A stretch of DNA of 64,000 nucleotides from Deltaproteobacteria bacterium (GTDB taxonomy: Bacteria; Desulfobacterota; Desulfobacteria; Desulfobacterales; SpSt-501): assembly GCA_016219005.1 (NCBI GenBank), contig JACRCN010000045.1:19675-83674 (forward strand). Direction: 5' to 3'. The notes under the pieces were generated by a model that saw only the letters and a program-made list of their open reading frames with translations, was not told the origin of the DNA and made no database searches. This document shows, piece after piece, positions 1 through 8,445 of this stretch. The position numbers and the translations under genes were made by a program. Every line of letters starts with the position of its first letter. Position 1 is the first letter of the stretch.

Positions 1-2
1 TC

Positions 3-323
3 ATGGAGAATTTAAGACAAGTCCTCTTGGACCGATTGACCAAAAAAGGCGCCGACTCGGCGAGCTTGCCCGGCATCTTGAGATCCCTTGCCAAGATCCT
101 GTCCGCCGACCCCGAGATCGACCCGGCCTCCGCCAACGAAAAGCTTTGCTACCTGGGCTGGCAAGAAGTTAAAGTGGACTATCACCTCCTGCAGCTCGCC
201 CTGGCCTGTTTCGAGTCTGAGCATGGGGTCAACCCGGCTGCGTTTGCCGAAAACGACCGCCGCCGGCAAGCCTTGCGGCTCCGGGAAGCGACAACGACAC
301 CGGTCGCTCCCGGCGAAGCCTAA
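3..323 (+). CDS. Small hypothetical protein, 106 aa
   Basis: I do not recognise this protein. It is short and soluble with no signal peptide or membrane segment. The first 50 residues look helical, with leucine spacing (LRQVLLDRLT; LPGILRSLAKIL), and the C-terminus is charged and Pro/Thr-rich. It starts two bases into the window, so its ribosome binding site and any longer N-terminus cannot be judged. The codon pattern and GC-rich third positions match the neighbouring genes, which is the main reason for calling it real. The next 279 bases up to the cyclophilin-like gene hold no convincing gene. Confidence 0.55.
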   Translation: MENLRQVLLDRLTKKGADSASLPGILRSLAKILSADPEIDPASANEKLCYLGWQEVKVDYHLLQLALACFESEHGVNPAAFAENDRRRQALRLREATTTPVAPGEA

Positions 324-602
324 CGCGGAAGCCATCATTTTGTCCAGCCGGCCTGACCGCGCCTTCCTGCTGCAAAGCACCCTAATTTCTCTGCGCGGCG
401 TCGCTGCGCGTGTGCTGTCGCATGCGTGCTGCTGACACTGCCTATCAGAGATCATCGCACGCTTGGATCTCGCCGAAATACAAGATAAATCCCAACCAGT
501 GTGTTTTCGCAGCCGGCAAGGCCGCGACTGCGATGCTGCCGTGCACGGTTGCCTTGCGGACGCCGTGGCTGACCATCATGAATCCATCGAGGAGAGACAG
601 CG

Positions 603-980
603 ATGCCGAAAGCCATCACCATCAAAATCGGGAAAGTCATATTGAGAGGCGAATTCAACGATACGGCCGCCGGCCGAGCCATGGGAGAGGCCTTGCCCAT
701 CGAATGCCAGTGGTCGCGCTGGGGCGAGGAGTATTACGGAACGACCCGCCCTGCGTTTCCCAGCTACCCCGGCACGGCCACCGATCTCATGGAAGTGGGG
801 GATCTGGCTTATCATACGCAAAACGGGTGGTTTTGCCTGTTTTTCGGCCCAACCCCGGCCAGTCGCGGCAGGGAACCCAGGGCGGCGGTGCCCGTGCAAA
901 AAGTCGGCAGAGTGGCGGGCGATTGGACGACAGTCAAGGCCCTCGGGGAGTCGGTGAAGGCTCTGATCGAAGCCGCGTAA
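603..980 (+). CDS. Cyclophilin-like fold protein, 125 aa
   Basis: This resembles the small archaeal/bacterial cyclophilin-like family (the fold of TM1367-type proteins), in which a compact beta-barrel has no proven prolyl isomerase activity. Supporting features are the N-terminal beta strand followed by FNDTAAGRAMGEALPIE, the central WGEEYYG, the GDLAYH segment and the FFGPTPAS turn near residues 79-86, and a total length typical of the family. It has no signal peptide, so it is probably cytosolic. A GAGGAGA ribosome site lies 8 bases before the ATG. It stands alone, with a strong stem-loop about 70 bases after its stop. The function is unknown. Confidence 0.75.
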   Translation: MPKAITIKIGKVILRGEFNDTAAGRAMGEALPIECQWSRWGEEYYGTTRPAFPSYPGTATDLMEVGDLAYHTQNGWFCLFFGPTPASRGREPRAAVPVQKVGRVAGDWTTVKALGESVKALIEAA

Positions 981-1049
981 CCGTCAGCGTCGCCCCCATC
1001 CGGTAATATTTTGAAATTGCTTAACTTTGGCTTCCGGCGCCAACCAGAA

Positions 1050-1082
1050 GGCCAGCCGTCTTTCACCGTGAGGCGGCTGGCC
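1050..1082 (+). terminator. Stem-loop after the cyclophilin-like gene
   Basis: GGCCAGCCG at 1050-1058 pairs perfectly with CGGCTGGCC at 1074-1082. A shorter TCAC/GTGA pairing lies inside the loop. No T-run follows, so this is a transcript-end or barrier hairpin rather than a textbook intrinsic terminator. Confidence 0.4.
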
Positions 1083-1118
1083 AGGTGATCAGCCACACCA
1101 ACTCCCTGCAAGAACTTC

Positions 1119-1149
1119 TGTAAACCTTTCCGGATTACCCCCCGTCTAA
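1119..1149 (+). promoter_or_regulatory. Candidate ECF-type promoter
   Basis: TGTAAACC at 1119-1126 and CGTCTAA at 1143-1149 are separated by 16 bases. This fits the AAC-type -35 and CGTC-type -10 seen at many ECF sigma promoters. It precedes the Tyr/Gly-rich secreted protein and, 0.5 kb further on, an ECF sigma gene, so autoregulation is plausible. The match was read by eye and is not scored. Confidence 0.4.
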
Positions 1150-1187
1150 CATGGTCAAACAGAACCGAATCGGTTCGGGAGGAGACC

Positions 1188-1553
1188 ATGAAAGCAAAAG
1201 CGTTTAAACTGGTTCTCGCGGCCGTATTATTGCTCCTGGTCGGAAGCGGCGCCGCGTTCGCCGACGGATCGAAGCGCCATTACCAGCCGGGTTACAGTGG
1301 GTACTACAACCAGAAAGGCGCAGACTATTACCGCGGTGGCGGTCGCTACTATCACAGGCCGCACGACTACCGGCATTCAAACTATTATCGTTACCATCAC
1401 GGGGGACCGCCGGTCCGGAGTTACTACTATTACAACTACTATGGTCCCGGATACGGCAATTGCAGCCCCGGGTACAGGGGCAACGGTTCCTACTTTTCGG
1501 GCTCTTACTATGCGCCTGGATTCGGTTTCAGCTTTGGAGCGACGGGCAGATAG
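1188..1553 (+). CDS. Secreted Tyr/Gly/His-rich protein, 121 aa
   Basis: A clear signal peptide (residues 1-26: lysines, then a Leu/Ala/Val core, cleavage near AFADG) is followed by a mature part of about 95 residues. The mature part is dominated by Tyr, Gly, His, Arg and Pro, with repeated YY, HY and GYxG motifs (SYYYYNYYGPGYG) and a GF-rich end. Such low-complexity periplasmic or surface proteins occur in many proteobacteria without a known function; metal binding or envelope association is possible. The start is fixed by a GGAGGAGA ribosome site. It sits directly upstream of an ECF sigma gene and downstream of an ECF-like promoter, so it may be part of that regulon. Confidence 0.75.
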   Translation: MKAKAFKLVLAAVLLLLVGSGAAFADGSKRHYQPGYSGYYNQKGADYYRGGGRYYHRPHDYRHSNYYRYHHGGPPVRSYYYYNYYGPGYGNCSPGYRGNGSYFSGSYYAPGFGFSFGATGR

Positions 1554-1648
1554 TGATATAGTCTGGTGGTGTGAAGCCCAGCGATCGCTATCAATTGAGG
1601 TCTGTTGCCTCTCCTCCGACAGGAGGCCTGGAGGAGACTGGTGGTCAT

Positions 1649-2326
1649 GTGAGTGCAGACAAGCTGAATCCGGACGACCCCAACGCCCGCAGAGACCTCC
1701 CGGTTGCGCCAGCGCGGGAGGCCTCTGCCACCGCCCCGGGAGATGACGAACTGGTGCGGCGTGCCCGCAACGACGACCCTCGGGCCATCGCACAACTGGT
1801 GGACCGCTACCAGAAAAAGGTCTACGGCATCGCCTACCAGTTCTGCGGGTTCGACAAATCAGAGGCCCAGGACATGGCGCAGGAAGCCCTGCTGCAGATT
1901 TTTCGAAACCTCAAGCGCTTCGAGGGCCGGTCCCAGTTCTCCACCTGGCTGTATCGGGTGGCCGTCAACGCCTGTCTGGACTCGCGCCGGCGCCGACGGC
2001 GCTGGTCGCATATCCTTTTCCCCTGGCGGGCCGAACGGCAGGAGGGCGGCAGCACCGGCACGGTGATCGATAACATCCCGGCCCCGGAAGAGGACGGGGA
2101 CCCGCTTTCGAACGTCAGCGCCGGAGAGCTCAAGCGGGACGTGATGGCCGCACTCGATACGCTGTCGGCCAAACAGCACATCGTTTTCCAGCTCAAAGTG
2201 TTTCAGGACTTGAGTATACCGGAAATCGCCGAGGTGACGGGCATGGCCGAAGGCACGGTCAAAACCCATCTCTTCCGAGCCACCCAGGCTGTCCGCGCGC
2301 AACTGCGCCGCTGGGTCGCTCCGTAA
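1649..2326 (+). CDS. ECF RNA polymerase sigma factor
   Basis: This is a sigma-70 family ECF factor. Region 2 covers ELVRRARNDDPRAIAQLV through YQKKVYGIAYQF, AQDMAQEALLQIF and FSTWLYRVAVN. Region 4 is near the C-terminus, with LSIPEIAEVTGMAEGTVKTH as the DNA-binding helix-turn-helix. A variable linker of about 45 residues joins them. The GTG at 1649 was chosen because GAGGAG lies upstream and the conserved part begins soon after; an ATG at 1571 in the same frame would add 26 low-complexity residues. The next gene, 19 bases later, encodes a zinc-type anti-sigma factor, the standard partner. Its regulon probably includes the upstream Tyr/Gly-rich protein gene. Confidence 0.9.
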   Translation: MSADKLNPDDPNARRDLPVAPAREASATAPGDDELVRRARNDDPRAIAQLVDRYQKKVYGIAYQFCGFDKSEAQDMAQEALLQIFRNLKRFEGRSQFSTWLYRVAVNACLDSRRRRRRWSHILFPWRAERQEGGSTGTVIDNIPAPEEDGDPLSNVSAGELKRDVMAALDTLSAKQHIVFQLKVFQDLSIPEIAEVTGMAEGTVKTHLFRATQAVRAQLRRWVAP

Positions 2327-2345
2327 GCAAGACAGGAGGATGCTC

Positions 2346-2912
2346 ATGCAGGCATGTCGCAACCATAATGAAACCTTGATGCTGGACGTCCTGGACGAAT
2401 TGACGGACCCTCGAGTGCGCCGTGACTGGGAGGGCCACCTCGCGTCCTGTACCGGCTGCCGAACGGAAAAGGAGCGGATGCTGCATCTGCTGGTGCAGGT
2501 ACGGGCGTCCGGAAGCCCTCCGGAGTTGTCCGACGCCGAGGCACGGCGCATGGCCGGCGCGGTCAGCCGGGAGTTCCGCAACCGGCCCGGCCGGGTATCC
2601 GGGTCCGGCTGGTCGTTCAGGCTCGTCCCGGCACTCGCCGCGGCCTGCGTATTGGTCATCACGGTGATGGCGGGTTATTGGTTGCAGGACTCCTTCTTCG
2701 GGGCCGGGAGGGTTGGCGACCTCGCCTCGGAGCCACAGCTGGAGCCGCCGGATCTGGATGTGGTCAAACACCTTGACCTTTTGCGGGATATGGATACGAT
2801 AGAAAAACTGATTCAAATCGTCGACATCCCCGACAACGGCCTGGTCCCGGGCGAACCGAACCCGGAGACCCAGGGCACTCAGCCGGATGGAAACAGCCAT
2901 GTGGTTGCATGA
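2346..2912 (+). CDS. Zinc-finger anti-sigma factor, single membrane span
   Basis: The N-terminus carries the HxxxCxxC signature of zinc anti-sigma (zf-HC2) domains: GHLASCTGC near residues 33-41. This domain normally clamps ECF sigma factors. One hydrophobic span follows (about residues 95-115, LVPALAAACVLVITVMAGYW), with a periplasmic tail of about 70 residues. GACAGGAGG lies six bases before the ATG at 2346; an ATG two codons earlier abuts that site and is unlikely to be used. The gene directly follows its sigma partner and overlaps the start of the DUF3106 gene, indicating one transcript. Confidence 0.85.
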   Translation: MQACRNHNETLMLDVLDELTDPRVRRDWEGHLASCTGCRTEKERMLHLLVQVRASGSPPELSDAEARRMAGAVSREFRNRPGRVSGSGWSFRLVPALAAACVLVITVMAGYWLQDSFFGAGRVGDLASEPQLEPPDLDVVKHLDLLRDMDTIEKLIQIVDIPDNGLVPGEPNPETQGTQPDGNSHVVA

Positions 2913-3381
2913 CAAGGGTTCCCGACAACCGTGGCGGCGGGCCGCCGTGCTGATGCTCGCGGGCGCCCTCCTTTACGCCCTCGGCACACCGGCAGCGGGC
3001 TCCTCCCCCAAACCCTGGCCGAACATTCCCCCGGGCGTTTCTCCCAGCGCCCCGGTCTACGGGGCCGCACCATACTTCGCCAAGGACAAAGGTCAGCAGC
3101 CTCCGGGATTTCAAAACCTTCCGCCGGAGGAAAAGGGCCGCATGCAGCGCCAATACCGGGAATGGCAAACCCTGCCGCCCGATCAGAAGGATACCATGCG
3201 CCGGCGGATGGACGACTGGAACCGCATGCCGCAGCAGAATCGGGATCTCTATCAGCAGCGCTACCAGCAGTATCAACGACTTTCGCCCGAGGAGCGCCGG
3301 CAACTCGAAAACAACCTCCAACGCTGGGACCGCCTCTCGCCCCAGGAGCGCGACTCGATCCGGAAGCGCTTCAACAAGTAA
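2887..3381 (+). CDS. DUF3106 family periplasmic protein
   Basis: A 164-residue exported protein with a basic N-terminus and a hydrophobic stretch (about residues 17-36). A Pro-rich linker follows, then a highly charged helical part made of short repeats: LPPEEKGRMQRQYREWQTLP, LPPDQKDTMRRRMDDWNRMP and LSPEERRQLENNLQRWDRLS. This repeating L-(S/P)-P-(E/D)-(E/Q) plus aromatic helix pattern is the hallmark of DUF3106. Related periplasmic helical proteins sense or buffer metals and envelope stress, but no function is established for this family. It overlaps the anti-sigma gene by 26 bases; an ATG at 2899 in the same frame is an alternative start. It ends the sigma operon. Confidence 0.8.
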   Translation: METAMWLHDKGSRQPWRRAAVLMLAGALLYALGTPAAGSSPKPWPNIPPGVSPSAPVYGAAPYFAKDKGQQPPGFQNLPPEEKGRMQRQYREWQTLPPDQKDTMRRRMDDWNRMPQQNRDLYQQRYQQYQRLSPEERRQLENNLQRWDRLSPQERDSIRKRFNK

Positions 3382-3496
3382 CGATGACTTCGTAAGAAGC
3401 CCGACACCGGCGTGGCGACTCATCTGGCAGGCGTTGCGGTGCGCCAACGGGCACCCGTGAAGCAGGGCCCGAAGAATTAAACGCCCGCACGACCCG

Positions 3497-3530
3497 ACGG
3501 CCGCTCCTCGAGGAGCGGCCGTTTTTTTTT
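3497..3530 (+). terminator. Strong intrinsic terminator of the ECF operon
   Basis: A perfect 26-base palindrome at 3497-3522 (ACGGCCGCTCCT paired with AGGAGCGGCCGT) is followed by an uninterrupted T-run to 3530. It lies 116 bases after the DUF3106 stop. Confidence 0.9.
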
Positions 3531-4104
3531 GGCCCGCACGACAGCGCGCCGCCCGATGGTCCCCTCCCGGGGGAATCGTTCGGGTCAGAAGTATTTTTAA
3601 TAGAAGTAAAAATGAAAGTCATTTAATGCGTCCGAGAAAATGGAGAGAAAGAAGAGAAGAAAACCAGAAGCAGTGCAAAGAAGAAATATCATTGGAGAGA
3701 AGCTGCCGGCCGATAGTAAAATTTCCGGCGCCCGCGTTTTGTCTATCGATGAGATCCTTACGATCCAACCGCTCCTTATGATACCGCGTTCCCCGTGGGC
3801 GCGAACCAGCGCCGGAACGACCGGGAATGTGCGCTGCGATGAACTAGCAACCATAAAATTAACAGACTTCAGTCAAATCGTTCCCACCCATATCCATTCC
3901 CGTTCCACTGCCGCTATTGCTGCTTTTTCAAAACTGGGAAGATAATTTCACAGCCATGGCGAGCGCTTGAGCCAATCAGTTGAAATATAGCTGAAATGAC
4001 GAAGAAAAATTCCCGCAGGGATCCTCAAATGAGGGCCTTCCATTGATTGGCGGCAGGGATAGGTGTGCGGTTTCGGAATACTAAATATAGTATGATATTA
4101 ATGC
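3531..4104. other. Gene-poor stretch, AT-richer than its surroundings
   Basis: No gene can be supported here. A 101-codon frame at 3640-3945 has no ribosome site and a composition unlike a folded protein. The segment is visibly richer in A and T than its neighbours and ends at a consensus promoter. Confidence 0.5.
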
Positions 4105-4133
4105 TTGACACACAATATCCACTTGGCTATAAT
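4105..4133 (+). promoter_or_regulatory. Exact-consensus sigma-70 promoter
   Basis: TTGACA at 4105-4110, a 17-base spacer and TATAAT at 4128-4133 match the housekeeping sigma-70 consensus at all twelve positions with the ideal spacing. The next gene on this strand starts at 4427, implying an untranslated leader of roughly 285 bases, or a small RNA. No intrinsic terminator is visible between promoter and gene. Confidence 0.8.
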
Positions 4134-4426
4134 TCCCACAATATTGAAAAGTAAGGATAACTATCCGACTTTCAGGTTAAAATTGTGGTTTTAGGGATAG
4201 GCGTGTCGACCGCCACAATGTCGGCCCGCAGGGTGAGCGTAACTGGAATTTCAAGACCTCCGATACCGGTGGTGATTGCCAGGAAGAACCATATCGATAA
4301 ATAAGCAATCGTTAACTTATATATTTGAACGAAGTGACCGGTGCAACGTCTCGAAGATGAAAATACAGGTGCCGGCGAATCCCTGCGCTGTTCATGTCGC
4401 AAGAGGGTGCGGAGAGGAGGTTTGAA

Positions 4427-5479
4427 GTGCCCGTCAACTTTCCTTCGGCGGAAATGAACGTCCTGCTACTCTACGATTTGAACCCGCACTGGACGTCCAG
4501 CGAAAAAGAAGAAGTAGCCGAGGCGCATTCCCGACTTACGGACGCTCTTGCCTCGGCCGGGTATTGCATCGACCTGCTCCCGGTGGTCGATCAGCATTTC
4601 CCGCAACGGCTCGGCTCGTACGATTCCAAGGAATGCGTTCTCTTCAACTGGTGCGACGGTATTCCCGGACTTCACCAGAGCGAGTGGATGGTCGTGCGGC
4701 AGCTCGAGCAGATGGGCTTTGTATTCACCGGCTCCGGTTCGGCCACCCTGTCGCTCAGCTACGACAAATATCGTGTCAAGGAGGCCCTGGACCGGGGCGG
4801 AGTCACCACGCCCCGCTGGCGCCTTTATAAAACCTCACAGGAAAACGGCTGGCACGAGTTCCCGGCCATCGTCAAGCCCGCCTTCGGACACTGCAGCGAA
4901 TGGCTCACCTCCGAGTCGGTGGCCATGAACGAAAAAGAACTGCACGATCGAATTTCATACCTGGTCGACAAGGTGGGCTTGCCGGCGCTGGTCGAGGACT
5001 TCATCGACGGCCGTGAATTCCACGTGTCCCTGTGGGGCAACGGCCGCGTGGAGATGCTTCCCCCTGCGGAGATGGACTTCTCCGCGTTCAGCGACGTGCA
5101 CGACCGATTGTGCACCTACGACGCCAAGTTCATCCCCGCATCCGTGCACTACCAGAACATCCGCACGGTGCTGCCTTCCACCCTGGAAGAGGCCGAACTC
5201 GACGAACTCGAACGCGTCAGCATGGCCGCCTACAAGGCCATCGGCTGCCGGGATTACGGCCGCATCGACCTGCGACTGCGGGATGGGGTTTTTTACGTGC
5301 TCGACATCAACCCCAACCCCGACATCAGCGAAGATGCCAGCATGGCTAGCGCCGCCGAACACGCCGGTTATTCGCACGGAGACATGGCGGGCTATCTCAT
5401 CAAGCTGGCCGCCAAGCGCCACCCGGTTTTCGGCCGGAAGACGGTGCAGCACCCCGTTGAACCCCGCGCCGTGAACTGA
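4427..5479 (+). CDS. ATP-grasp ligase, D-Ala-D-Ala ligase-like
   Basis: This is an ATP-grasp enzyme of about 350 residues related to D-alanine--D-alanine ligases, which join a carboxylate to an amine through an acyl-phosphate. ATP-grasp features are the FPAIVKPAFGHCSEW segment (nucleotide-binding lysine), VEDFIDGREFHVSLWG, and the C-terminal metal-binding YVLDINPNPDIS. The GTG at 4427 has GGAGAGGAGG six bases upstream, better than the ATG at 4394 in the same frame. It is not in a cell-wall cluster, and the substrate loop does not allow me to claim D-alanine, so it is best treated as an orphan ATP-grasp ligase. A consensus sigma-70 promoter upstream suggests high constitutive transcription. 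Confidence 0.85.
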   Translation: MPVNFPSAEMNVLLLYDLNPHWTSSEKEEVAEAHSRLTDALASAGYCIDLLPVVDQHFPQRLGSYDSKECVLFNWCDGIPGLHQSEWMVVRQLEQMGFVFTGSGSATLSLSYDKYRVKEALDRGGVTTPRWRLYKTSQENGWHEFPAIVKPAFGHCSEWLTSESVAMNEKELHDRISYLVDKVGLPALVEDFIDGREFHVSLWGNGRVEMLPPAEMDFSAFSDVHDRLCTYDAKFIPASVHYQNIRTVLPSTLEEAELDELERVSMAAYKAIGCRDYGRIDLRLRDGVFYVLDINPNPDISEDASMASAAEHAGYSHGDMAGYLIKLAAKRHPVFGRKTVQHPVEPRAVN

Positions 5480-5581
5480 TCCTGGCCCGTCCAACCGGTT
5501 TACCCACTCCCGCACCTCGGCCGCGTCAAGCTTTTCATCGGCCGGTCTGCAGCCGCCGATCGTGCGCCACGCTTCAGGGCC

Positions 5582-6583
5582 TCAATCGGATGCCCATGGA
5601 AACGGCGAGCTGAATTTCGGCCGGCCATCCGCATCGAAGAGCCCCCAGTGCGGGCCGACGCTTTCGGCCGCGGATTTCCAGGGTTCGTCGAACATCTCGA
5701 ACAGAAACAAGCTGACGCCGTTTGACTTCGCGTAACGGCTCAGGCCACGGAGGTAGTGAACTTGGTTTTCGCCGCCGGGGACGGCCGCGCCATTGGCCGG
5801 ACCGGCGCTCGGCCAGCCCGTTTCACCCACCATCAGCCGTTTGCCGGTGTGCGCGTAGAGCCGGCTCACGTGCTGCAGCGCCCCTGGAAACACCGTGCCG
5901 ACGGCATCCGTGACCGCGACTCGGTCAAAGAACGGGTAGATGTTCACCATGACGACATCGCAGTGTTCGGCCACCCGCCGGCCCTGGGTCTCATAGTGTT
6001 TCACGGCGGCCAACATCGACATGGCAGTGGTCACCCTGACCCGGCCCCGGGCCGGGCCGTTCAACCTTTGGCGGACGTAGTCCAAGTCCCCGATCAGCTG
6101 CTCGATCGATACCGGTTGGCGGCAGGCTTCGGGCTCCCCGGCCAGGCATTCGTTGCCGACGACGATGCCCTCAACCGTGTCAAAGGAGTTCGCCAGCCGG
6201 ATGGCCTCGTCCATTTGGGCCCGGGTGCTGTGGGAGTTGGCCCCGTCGTCGTGGTTCAGCGCGCAGACATAGACGCCTAAAAAAAACCTGAGGCGCGGGA
6301 AGCGGCGCTGGCCGAGCGGGACGATCTGGTTCAGGCCATTGTCCAGGCCGAAGGTTCGCACGTGCAGGAATCCCGCCGCGGAAATGGCGCCGAGATCCGC
6401 CACGATTTGCGCAGCCGGCAAATGGGGGGTGAGATCCGGGCTCTGCCCCGCGCGGTGAAACGGGCCGTAGTTCACTCCGATGAAAGCGGACTCCAGACTG
6501 AGCGCCGTCGCGGTAACCGGCAGGCAGGCCAGAGCCGCCCAGCAGGCGAGCACCCGGCTGAATTGTCTCGGATGCGTTGTCAT
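5582..6583 (-). CDS. Secreted glycoside hydrolase family 17 protein
   Basis: A 333-residue protein with an N-terminal signal sequence (about residues 1-28, core VLACWAALACLPVTATA) and a GH17-type TIM barrel. GH17 enzymes act on beta-1,3-glucans. The acid/base glutamate lies in VVGNE (Glu145) and the nucleophile in MVGETGWPS (Glu254); VNYGPF near residue 37 and FEMFDEPWK near the C-terminus also fit bacterial GH17. The start at 6583 was chosen because the signal peptide begins there and because it lies only four bases after the stop of the DUF192 gene, forming a two-gene operon. Upstream in-frame ATGs would place the signal sequence internally. Confidence 0.88.
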   Translation of the reverse strand: MTTHPRQFSRVLACWAALACLPVTATALSLESAFIGVNYGPFHRAGQSPDLTPHLPAAQIVADLGAISAAGFLHVRTFGLDNGLNQIVPLGQRRFPRLRFFLGVYVCALNHDDGANSHSTRAQMDEAIRLANSFDTVEGIVVGNECLAGEPEACRQPVSIEQLIGDLDYVRQRLNGPARGRVRVTTAMSMLAAVKHYETQGRRVAEHCDVVMVNIYPFFDRVAVTDAVGTVFPGALQHVSRLYAHTGKRLMVGETGWPSAGPANGAAVPGGENQVHYLRGLSRYAKSNGVSLFLFEMFDEPWKSAAESVGPHWGLFDADGRPKFSSPFPWASD

Positions 6584-6587
6584 GCGA

Positions 6588-7076
6588 TCAGCGCTGGAAC
6601 CGCTTCCAGCGCAGGCTGAAACCCTCCCGGATGCCGAACCGCTCGGCGAAACCGGCCATAGCTTCGACCACGTACCGGGCGGCGCCGGCGGAAGCATAAT
6701 TTCGGTCCGACATCGGGGTGGTGCGGGCAGCGATGTTAAGCACCCGGTTGCCGGCGTCGATGAAGATGATGTCGAGCGAGGTGGGCGTGTTCCGCATCCA
6801 GAACACCTGGCGTTCGGCCTTCTCGAAGAGGAAAAGCATCCCGGCGGTGTGATCCGAGAGCACGCGCATCATCAAGCCCATGGCCCGCGCTTCGGGCGTT
6901 TCGGCGATTTCCACCAAGAGGCGCGCAGCAACGGACCCATCGGGGCGCACGAACTCCACTGCGCCGTCCGGCCGGATGACGGGGCCGGCATGGGCCGGCC
7001 GCGGCCGGGGCAGCATGTCGCCCGCAGCCAGGATCAGCGTGGCCCCGAGAATCGCGCAGGCAAGCCTTGAGCTCAT
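6588..7076 (-). CDS. DUF192 family exported protein
   Basis: A 162-residue protein with a signal peptide (residues 1-30, ending near PAHAG) and the DUF192 domain. The family signatures visible are EARAMGLMMR, TAGMLFLFEKAERQVFWMRN (shortened here), TSLDIIFID and YVVEAMAGFAERFGI. DUF192 proteins are small beta-barrel periplasmic proteins of unproven function. The ATG at 7076 starts the signal peptide; the frame is open to 7235 but the extra 53 residues are Arg/Pro-rich and not family-like. It is co-transcribed with the GH17 gene downstream. Confidence 0.85.
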   Translation of the reverse strand: MSSRLACAILGATLILAAGDMLPRPRPAHAGPVIRPDGAVEFVRPDGSVAARLLVEIAETPEARAMGLMMRVLSDHTAGMLFLFEKAERQVFWMRNTPTSLDIIFIDAGNRVLNIAARTTPMSDRNYASAGAARYVVEAMAGFAERFGIREGFSLRWKRFQR

Positions 7077-7512
7077 GGCGGGGGGTTCGCGGCGGTCCCA
7101 ACGCCGCCGGGCGGATCGAGGTTCTACCGGCACTCTCACGGATCGTGCCGCTCCGTGGGCTTCATACACCATGACCGCAGGCAAACGCAACCATCCCGGC
7201 GAGATTCTCAGGGAATTCAATGGCGATGATGGCACCGCACGTTGACTTGCGTGGGACGTTGGCCTATAGATATACGTTTTTTTTCGACGCTGCGATCTGC
7301 ACGTGACAGAGAAAGATTCCGGCCGTCTCAGTCCGGCCAGACAGGAAACCGCCGTTTATGTATGCCAGCAAAATCTCCGGGGTCGAGGTCAACCGTTTCC
7401 GGACTGCCGATCTGGAGGTTCGTTGCAGCTACGACCAGCCGGAGTAAACCGCAAACGGGTCGACGCATCGGCGGTCGACCGGACAGGCCCGCCGCCTGCG
7501 GATATCCCCTTG
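7077..7512. other. Divergent intergenic region with a possible 29-codon ORF
   Basis: This separates the DUF192 gene (minus) from the first EamA gene (plus) and should hold both promoters. A 29-codon frame, 7358-7447, opens with ATG and reads like natural protein, but no good ribosome site precedes it. The EamA frame itself is open from 7303; the residues before 7513 look unlike a transporter. Confidence 0.3.
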
Positions 7513-8442
7513 ATGGAGCCACCGCCCATAGACCAGAAGCTCACCGTCCTCGCCTCGGCGATTGCCGCTTCGCTGTGCATGCTGTGGGGGGCGAATACGG
7601 TTGCGATCAAGTTCAGCCTGTCGGGCCTGGGTCCCTTCACGGCGGCCGCTGTCCGGTTCGGCATCTCCACCCTGTTTCTCTGGGCCTGGGCGATGATGAC
7701 CGGCCGGTCATTGAGGCCGGCGCCGGGACAACTGCGGCCGCTCCTGGTCAATTCCCTGTTGTTCACGGTGCAGCTCTCGCTGGTCTACGTCGGGTTTACC
7801 ATGACCAACGCCTCCCGCGGCGCCCTGCTCACGAACCTGCAGCCGTTTTTTCTTCTCTTTCTGGCGCATTTTTTCCTGGCCGGCGACCGCATCACCCCGC
7901 TGAAGCTGATCGGGCTCGTCCTGGGTTTTTCAGGGGCGGCCTGCGTGTTCCTGGACCGGCAGGCAGGCAGCGGCAGTTTCATGGCGGGCGACCTTCTGCT
8001 GCTCGGTTCCACCGTCATCTGGGCCGGCAGCGCCGCCTATACCAAACACCTGGTCAAGAGCATCTCATCGGTTCAGATCGTGTTTTACCAGCTGCTCTTT
8101 TCGATCCCGCTGTTTGTTCTGGGAGCACCGGTGTGGGACACGCCCATGGTTTTTCGGGTCAACCTCGAGATCGTCGCCGCCATCTTGTTCCAGGCCCTGA
8201 TCACCACTGCCTTTGCCTTTGTCGCCTGGACCCGGCTGATGCAGATATTCGGCGCGGTGGCCCTGCACTCCTTCGTCTTCCTGATCCCGGTGTCCGGGGT
8301 GCTGCTGGCGGGCATGGTGCTGGACGAACCGATCACGGTGATGATCGTGCTCGCGCTGGTTCTCATCGTGGGGGGGATTTTCATCGTGCAGATCGGACAG
8401 CGCCGTGAGATGGCGGCACTTCTTTACAAGCGCAGCGGGTGA
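7513..8442 (+). CDS. EamA/DMT family transporter (first of a tandem pair)
   Basis: A 309-residue inner-membrane protein with ten predicted helices arranged as two EamA repeats, the drug/metabolite transporter layout. Helix 1 contains SLCMLWGANTVAIKFSL, with the conserved W-G-x-N motif; the second repeat starts near MAGDLLLLGSTVIWAG. Substrates of this family range from amino acids to nucleosides and cannot be told from sequence. The ATG at 7513 lies just ahead of helix 1; the frame is open back to 7303 but those 70 residues are Arg/Pro-rich. The stop is three bases before the next EamA gene, so the two are co-translated. Confidence 0.88.
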   Translation: MEPPPIDQKLTVLASAIAASLCMLWGANTVAIKFSLSGLGPFTAAAVRFGISTLFLWAWAMMTGRSLRPAPGQLRPLLVNSLLFTVQLSLVYVGFTMTNASRGALLTNLQPFFLLFLAHFFLAGDRITPLKLIGLVLGFSGAACVFLDRQAGSGSFMAGDLLLLGSTVIWAGSAAYTKHLVKSISSVQIVFYQLLFSIPLFVLGAPVWDTPMVFRVNLEIVAAILFQALITTAFAFVAWTRLMQIFGAVALHSFVFLIPVSGVLLAGMVLDEPITVMIVLALVLIVGGIFIVQIGQRREMAALLYKRSG

Positions 8443-8445
8443 GCG

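Noticed and set aside
3640..3945. 101-codon plus-strand frame in the gene-poor stretch
   Set aside because: No ribosome binding site, no recognisable domain, odd composition and AT-rich surroundings.
4172..4402. 76-codon minus-strand frame with a hydrophobic stretch, opposite the leader of the ATP-grasp gene
   Set aside because: It overlaps the consensus promoter's leader, has no ribosome site and matches nothing I know; the hydrophobic run could be chance.
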